Shown here one piece after another: positions 60,292 through 64,000 of a DNA stretch of 64,000 bases. The stretch lies in assembly GCF_002001085.1 (NCBI RefSeq), contig NZ_MUNU01000014.1:124001-188000 (forward strand). Reading direction: 5' to 3'. Each line of letters begins with the position of its first letter. Position 1 is the stretch's first letter. The notes beneath the pieces were generated by a model. The model did no database searches. It worked only from the letters and a program-made list of their open reading frames with translations, and was not told the origin of the DNA. A program made the translations under genes and the position numbers. Origin of the DNA: Rhodanobacter sp. B05 (GTDB taxonomy: Bacteria; Pseudomonadota; Gammaproteobacteria; Xanthomonadales; Rhodanobacteraceae).

Positions 60292-60651
60292 ATGAAAGCG
60301 TACAAACTGATCGCCGGCGCCGCCGCCGTCCTGCTCACCTTCGCCAGCCTGCGCGCCGTGCTGTACAACGTCGACGCCTGGCAGCCGACCGACCACAGCA
60401 CCAGCAGCGCCAACAGCACCCCGCCCGCCCACGTCACCAATCTGGCGCCGGCCGTGGTTCACCCCAGCGCCGCCGAGATGCGCGCCGCGGCACTGATCAG
60501 CGACACCAGCAGGCTCGTCCTGACGACCTCGCCGACCGGCTCGGAGACCCGCACCGATGCATCGTTCCAGTCGTTCGGTCTGCTCGGGTCGCAATTGGTC
60601 ATGCCCTACTATTCGTTTGGCAAGAAGTTCGGTCGCATCACCAAGGAATAA
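60292..60651 (+). CDS. Small exported or membrane-anchored protein of unknown function
   Basis: 119-residue first gene of the YtrA-ABC operon, following a strong AAGGAGG ribosome-binding site. An N-terminal hydrophobic helix (LIAGAAAVLLTFASLRAVLY) acts as signal or anchor. The rest is Ser/Thr/Ala-rich and of low complexity to about residue 65, then ALISDTSRLVLTTSPTG and a Phe/Gly-rich end (SFQSFGLLGSQLVMPYYSFG). I know no family. Its position suggests it serves the transporter or the stress the operon answers. Confidence 0.7.
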   Translation: MKAYKLIAGAAAVLLTFASLRAVLYNVDAWQPTDHSTSSANSTPPAHVTNLAPAVVHPSAAEMRAAALISDTSRLVLTTSPTGSETRTDASFQSFGLLGSQLVMPYYSFGKKFGRITKE

Positions 60652-60653
60652 CC

Positions 60654-61028
60654 ATGACCATCACCTGGAACGACAGCGTCCCGATCTATCGCCAACTGCA
60701 CCAGCGTGTGGTGGCGATGATCCTGGACGGCGCCTTGAATGAAGGCGACCCGCTGCCGTCGGTACGCCAGGTCGCGGCCGATTACCAGATCAATCCGCTG
60801 ACCGTGTCGAAGGCGTACCAGGAACTGGTCGATGAACAACTGGTTGAGAAAAGGAGGGGCCTGGGCATGTTCGTCATCGAAGGGGCGCGCGATGCGCTGC
60901 TGAAATCGGAACGCGAGCGCTTTCTGCGCGAGGAATGGCCGGCACTGTACGCCCGCCTGCAGCGGCTTGGGCTGGACCTGAAGACGCTGCTGCGCGAAGC
61001 CGACAGCCACAAGGGAGAGCAAGCATGA
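60654..61028 (+). CDS. GntR-family repressor, YtrA subfamily
   Basis: 124-residue short GntR protein: a winged helix (PIYRQLHQRVVAMILDGALN, LPSVRQVAADYQINPLTVSKAYQEL) followed only by about 45 helical residues, the YtrA plan with no large ligand domain. It begins 2 nt after the small exported protein gene and overlaps the ABC ATPase by 4 nt. It most likely represses this operon through the palindrome at 60240-60261. In other bacteria such systems respond to cell-envelope-active antibiotics. Confidence 0.92.
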   Translation: MTITWNDSVPIYRQLHQRVVAMILDGALNEGDPLPSVRQVAADYQINPLTVSKAYQELVDEQLVEKRRGLGMFVIEGARDALLKSERERFLREEWPALYARLQRLGLDLKTLLREADSHKGEQA

Positions 61029-61882
61029 GCGCGGTGATCACGGCCAGCGGCCTGAGCAAGCAATACAAGGCGACGCTGGCGCTGGACAAGGTCAACTTCC
61101 AGATCGAGCCGGGCCGCATCGTCGGCCTGATCGGCCCCAACGGCGCCGGCAAGACCACCGCGCTGAAGGCGATCCTCGGCCTCACCGATTTCAGCGGCGA
61201 TCTGAATGTGCTGGGCTTCGACCCGCGCAAGCAGCGCGACAAGCTGATGGGCGAGGTATGCTTCATCGCCGATGTGGCGGTGCTGCCGCGCTGGATCCGC
61301 GTCTCGGAAGTGGTCGATTTTGTCGCCCACGTGCACCCGCGCTTCAATCGCGCCAAGTGCGAGGCCTTCCTGGCCCGCACCAAACTGCAGCCCGCTCAAC
61401 GCGTGCGGCAGATGTCCAAGGGCATGATCGTGCAATTGCACCTGGCCCTGGTGATGGCGATCGACGCCAGGCTGCTGATCCTGGACGAACCCACCCTGGG
61501 CCTGGACATCCTCTATCGCAAGCAGTTCTACCAGAGCCTGCTGGAAGACTACTTCGACGAGAACAAGACCATCATCGTCACCACCCACCAGGTCGAGGAA
61601 GTCGAGCACATCCTCACCGACCTGATGTTCATCCGCGACGGCAAGATCGTGCTGGATGCCGACATGGACGCGATCGGCGAGCGCTTCATCGAGGTGATGG
61701 TGAATGCCGACAAGGCAGACGCGGCCCGCTCGCTGAAGCCGCTGGATGAGCGCCAGGTCTTCGGCAAGAGCATTTTTCTGTTCGACGGCGTCAGCCGTGC
61801 GCAACTGGAGAGCCTGGGCGAGACCCGCCGGCCCTCCGTCAGCGACCTGTTCGTCGCCACCATGAAGGGAACCTACGCATGA
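61025..61882 (+). CDS. ABC transporter ATP-binding protein (YtrB-like)
   Basis: 285-residue ATPase with Walker A GPNGAGKT at 37-44, Walker B LLILDEPTLGLD and the His switch VTTHQVEEVEH. The signature segment reads MSKGMIVQLHLALVMA rather than LSGGQ; this SKGM variant is common in YtrB-type exporters. A 60-residue C-terminal extension follows the core. It overlaps its repressor gene by 4 nt and the permease gene by 4 nt. Confidence 0.93.
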   Translation: MSAVITASGLSKQYKATLALDKVNFQIEPGRIVGLIGPNGAGKTTALKAILGLTDFSGDLNVLGFDPRKQRDKLMGEVCFIADVAVLPRWIRVSEVVDFVAHVHPRFNRAKCEAFLARTKLQPAQRVRQMSKGMIVQLHLALVMAIDARLLILDEPTLGLDILYRKQFYQSLLEDYFDENKTIIVTTHQVEEVEHILTDLMFIRDGKIVLDADMDAIGERFIEVMVNADKADAARSLKPLDERQVFGKSIFLFDGVSRAQLESLGETRRPSVSDLFVATMKGTYA

Positions 61883-62859
61883 AAACCTCCACGACGAACA
61901 CCCTGTTCTGGCTGGTCAAGCGCGAGTTCTGGGAACATCGCGGCGGATTGTTCTGGGCCCCGGTGATCACCGGCGGCGTGTTCCTGCTGCTCAACCTGAT
62001 GGGCATCGTCACCGGCGAGGTGCTGGGTGCGGGCCACGGCTTCAACCTGGCATTCGGCGGCAGCCAGAACAACATGAACCTGCTGGTCAAGGCGCTGGAC
62101 AAGCAATCCATGGACACCGTCGGCGCCGGGCTGGACCTGGTGATGTACTCGCCGAGCATGATCATCAGCATCGTGATGGGCTTCGTGGTGTTTTTCTATT
62201 GCCTCGGTGCGTTGTACGACGACCGCCGCGACCGCAGCATCCTGTTCTGGAAATCGCTGCCGGTCTCGGATGCCGCCACCGTGCTCTCCAAGGTCATCGC
62301 CGCCACCGTGGTCGCACCGTTCATCGCCGTAGTGGTGGGTACCGTGACCGGGATCCTGATGTTGATGATGTTCGCGCTGACGCTTTCACTGCACGGCGTG
62401 GGCGTGTGGCACCTGCTGACCCTGTCGCATCCCCTGCAAGTGATGCTGAACCTGGTTGGCTCGATCCCGCTGTACCTGTTGTGGGCACTGCCGACGGTGG
62501 GCTGGTTGATGCTGTGCTCGGCCTGGGCACGCAGCAAGCCGTTCCTGTGGGCCGTGGTGTTGCCGGTGGCGATCGGCGTCGCGATCGGCTGGTTCAACCT
62601 GCTGGGCACGTTGAACGTATCCAACAGCTGGTACTGGCGCGAGGTGCTTGGCCGTGTCCTGTTGAGCGTCTTTCCCGGCGGCTGGTTGACTCAGGTCTCG
62701 CACATCGGTGGCGACGGCCCGGCCGAACTTCTGTCCAGCCTTGGCGTGATGCATACGTACGCCGCGATCGGTTCGCTGAATCTCTGGATCGGCGTGGCCG
62801 CAGCCGTCGCCATGCTGGCCGGCGCCATCTGGTTCCGTCGCTGGCGCGACGACAGCTGA
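61879..62859 (+). CDS. ABC-2 type permease
   Basis: 326-residue membrane protein with about seven membrane helices. The N-terminus is LFWLVKREFWEHRGGLFWAP, with a large extracytoplasmic loop of about 60 residues after helix 1 and DDRRDRSILFWKSLPVSDA on the cytoplasmic side. It matches permeases paired with YtrB-type ATPases. The substrate is unknown. Confidence 0.9.
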   Translation: MKTSTTNTLFWLVKREFWEHRGGLFWAPVITGGVFLLLNLMGIVTGEVLGAGHGFNLAFGGSQNNMNLLVKALDKQSMDTVGAGLDLVMYSPSMIISIVMGFVVFFYCLGALYDDRRDRSILFWKSLPVSDAATVLSKVIAATVVAPFIAVVVGTVTGILMLMMFALTLSLHGVGVWHLLTLSHPLQVMLNLVGSIPLYLLWALPTVGWLMLCSAWARSKPFLWAVVLPVAIGVAIGWFNLLGTLNVSNSWYWREVLGRVLLSVFPGGWLTQVSHIGGDGPAELLSSLGVMHTYAAIGSLNLWIGVAAAVAMLAGAIWFRRWRDDS

Positions 62860-62864
62860 CGTCA

Positions 62865-62902
62865 GCGGCAGCCGTGCAGGTCACTTCCTGCACGGCTGCC
62901 GC
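62865..62902 (+). repeat. 16-bp perfect hairpin after the permease gene
   Basis: Arms GCGGCAGCCGTGCAGG and CCTGCACGGCTGCCGC with a 6-nt loop, starting 6 nt after the permease stop and ending 45 nt before the next ATG. No T-run follows, so it is either a weak terminator or an mRNA stabiliser that lowers expression of the last gene. Confidence 0.75.
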
Positions 62903-62947
62903 ATGACAACGAAACGAACCACCAGACCGAGACCGAAGGAGACCGGG

Positions 62948-63508
62948 ATGCGCGCTTACCTGTTACCCGTACTGGTTCTGATCGCTGCCGGCGTGGCGGG
63001 CTGCAGTAGCAGCACCACCACGACCTACATCAGCGGCGACAGCAGCACGAACGACATCACCATCCACAACGGCATCATCGCGGTGCATGCACCCGACCGT
63101 GCCGATGCCGACATCACGGCCGCCGGCGACCTGAGCATCTCCGGCACCAGCGTCACCGTCACGGACGCTCAACGCGACCTGCTCAAGCACTACTACAGCA
63201 CCGCCCTGGCCCTGCGCGATCACGGCATCGCCACCGGCAACGCAGGTATCGCGACGGCAGGAAAAGCCATCAGCAGCGTGGCGTCCGGCCTCATCAGCGG
63301 CAACACCGACAAGATCGACGGCGAAGTCAATGCCAGCGCAGCCAAGGTCGAAGCCCAGGTCGCCCTGATCTGCACCGATCTGGCGGGACTCAGGTCGACC
63401 CAGGAAACGCTGGCTGCTCAACTTCCCGCCTTCCAGCCCTATGCCGTGATCAAGACCAATGACGCCAATGATTGCCAGCGCGACGTGAGAGACCACCATC
63501 GCACCTGA
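62948..63508 (+). CDS. DUF2884 (YggN-like) lipoprotein
   Basis: 186-residue lipoprotein with lipobox VAGC, acylated Cys19. The body fits the YggN/DUF2884 family: ITIHNGIIAVHAPDRADADI, LSISGTSVTVTDAQRDLL and DHGIATGNAGIATAGKAISS. The function is unknown. AAGGAG 8-13 nt before the ATG decides the start. Last gene of the YtrA-ABC block. Confidence 0.85.
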   Translation: MRAYLLPVLVLIAAGVAGCSSSTTTTYISGDSSTNDITIHNGIIAVHAPDRADADITAAGDLSISGTSVTVTDAQRDLLKHYYSTALALRDHGIATGNAGIATAGKAISSVASGLISGNTDKIDGEVNASAAKVEAQVALICTDLAGLRSTQETLAAQLPAFQPYAVIKTNDANDCQRDVRDHHRT

Positions 63509-63528
63509 GTCAGGTGACCACCCGAATG

Positions 63529-63554
63529 AAAAGCCGCCCCGATGGGCGGCTTTT
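63529..63554. terminator. Bidirectional terminator
   Basis: Stem AAAAGCCGCCC / GGGCGGCTTTT with a 4-nt loop between the convergent lipoprotein and fumC genes. A/T tracts on both sides of the stem allow termination in either direction. Confidence 0.8.
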
Positions 63555-63570
63555 CGTTGGACCGGTGGCG

Positions 63571-64000
63571 TCACTCGCCATGGATACCGCCACGGGTCAG
63601 CGTCAGCGGATCGAGCAGTTTTTTCAGTTCGTCCTTCGACAGCCCGGTGGTTTCCAGCGCCACGTCCATGATCGGCCGGTGCTGCCTGTACGCCTGCTTG
63701 GCGGTGGCCGCGCCCTTCTCGTAGCCGATCACCGGGTTCAGCGCGGTGACCAGGATCGGGTTCATCGCCAGCGCCTGATTCACCCGCGCCTTGTTGACCT
63801 TGAAGCCTGCGATGGATTTGTCGGCCAGCAGCACGCTGACGTTGGCCAGGATCCCGACCGACTGCAGCAGGTTGTGCGCGATCAGCGGCAGCATCACGTT
63901 GAGCTGGAAGTTGCCGGATTGGCCGGCGATGGTGATCGAGGCATCGTTGCCGATCACCTGCGCGGCGACCATCGCCACCGCCTCGGGAATCACCGGGTTG
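63571..64000 (-). CDS. fumC: Fumarate hydratase class II, C-terminal part
   Basis: The last 143 residues of the gene; the N-terminal part lies beyond the right edge. The visible sequence begins NPVIPEAVAMVAAQVIGND and contains SGNFQLNVMLPLIAHNLLQS, matching class II fumarase C-terminal domains. It lacks the catalytic GSSxMPxKxNP loop only because that lies in the missing part; its last residues (NPV) are the end of that region. The C-terminal segment LDPLTLTRGGIHGE ends normally. Confidence 0.9.
   Translation of the reverse strand, partial: NPVIPEAVAMVAAQVIGNDASITIAGQSGNFQLNVMLPLIAHNLLQSVGILANVSVLLADKSIAGFKVNKARVNQALAMNPILVTALNPVIGYEKGAATAKQAYRQHRPIMDVALETTGLSKDELKKLLDPLTLTRGGIHGE

Overview
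The window is a GC-rich bacterial chromosome segment made almost entirely of core genes. Gene content and order point to a gammaproteobacterium of the Xanthomonadales/Lysobacterales, most likely a Rhodanobacter/Dyella/Luteibacter-type member of the Rhodanobacteraceae. The clues are a full nuoA-N operon running into an initiator tRNA and rimP-nusA-infB, the tmk-holB...pilZ order, KDO kinase beside a heptosyltransferase, and heptamer-type inverted repeats between genes. The genus is an inference.

Layout. (1) 1-2575, minus: tRNA-fMet, rimP, nusA and the start of infB, the translation/transcription-factor operon. (2) 2686-17573, minus: all fourteen complex I genes nuoA-N, with a promoter at about 17.75 kb and a repeat element between nuoE and nuoD. 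(3) 17843-32838, minus: yceD, rpmF, fabH, fabD, fabG, acpP, fabF, pabB, pabC, mltG, tmk, holB, a PIG-L deacetylase, a GAF/PAS/GGDEF/EAL c-di-GMP enzyme and pilZ. This is the classic fatty-acid and folate cluster followed by a c-di-GMP/type IV pilus tail. (4) 32982-38601, plus: a small membrane protein, maf/yceF, a MoxR-DUF58-transglutaminase module and a Slp lipoprotein. (5) 38661-43834, minus: HIT protein, recR, ybaB, dnaX, 4.5S RNA, tRNA-Ser(GGA), a metallo-hydrolase and KDO kinase; a heptosyltransferase diverges on plus. (6) 44949-51695: LysR regulator, acnA, a lipoprotein, fadD and a second PilZ protein. (7) 52622-56168, plus: scpA-scpB-rluB-arsC-like. (8) 56236-59220, minus: nitrilase-family amidase, methionine aminotransferase and a LysR regulator divergent from azoR. 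(9) 60292-63508, plus: a self-contained operon of a small exported protein, YtrA-type GntR repressor, ABC ATPase, ABC permease and DUF2884 lipoprotein, preceded by a near-perfect palindrome over its -10 box. (10) 63571-64000, minus: the C-terminal part of fumC.

I found no prophage, insertion sequence or CRISPR array. The unusual material is small: two inverted repeat arrays inside operons (nuoE/nuoD and recR/ybaB), a duplicated 3' end of tRNA-Ser with three adjacent hairpins, several long perfect hairpins, the YtrA operator, and a 0.9-kb stretch (51.7-52.6 kb) with no recognisable gene. I do not see strong evidence for a wholly new defence or mobile system. The YtrA operon and the repeat arrays are the best candidates for follow-up.
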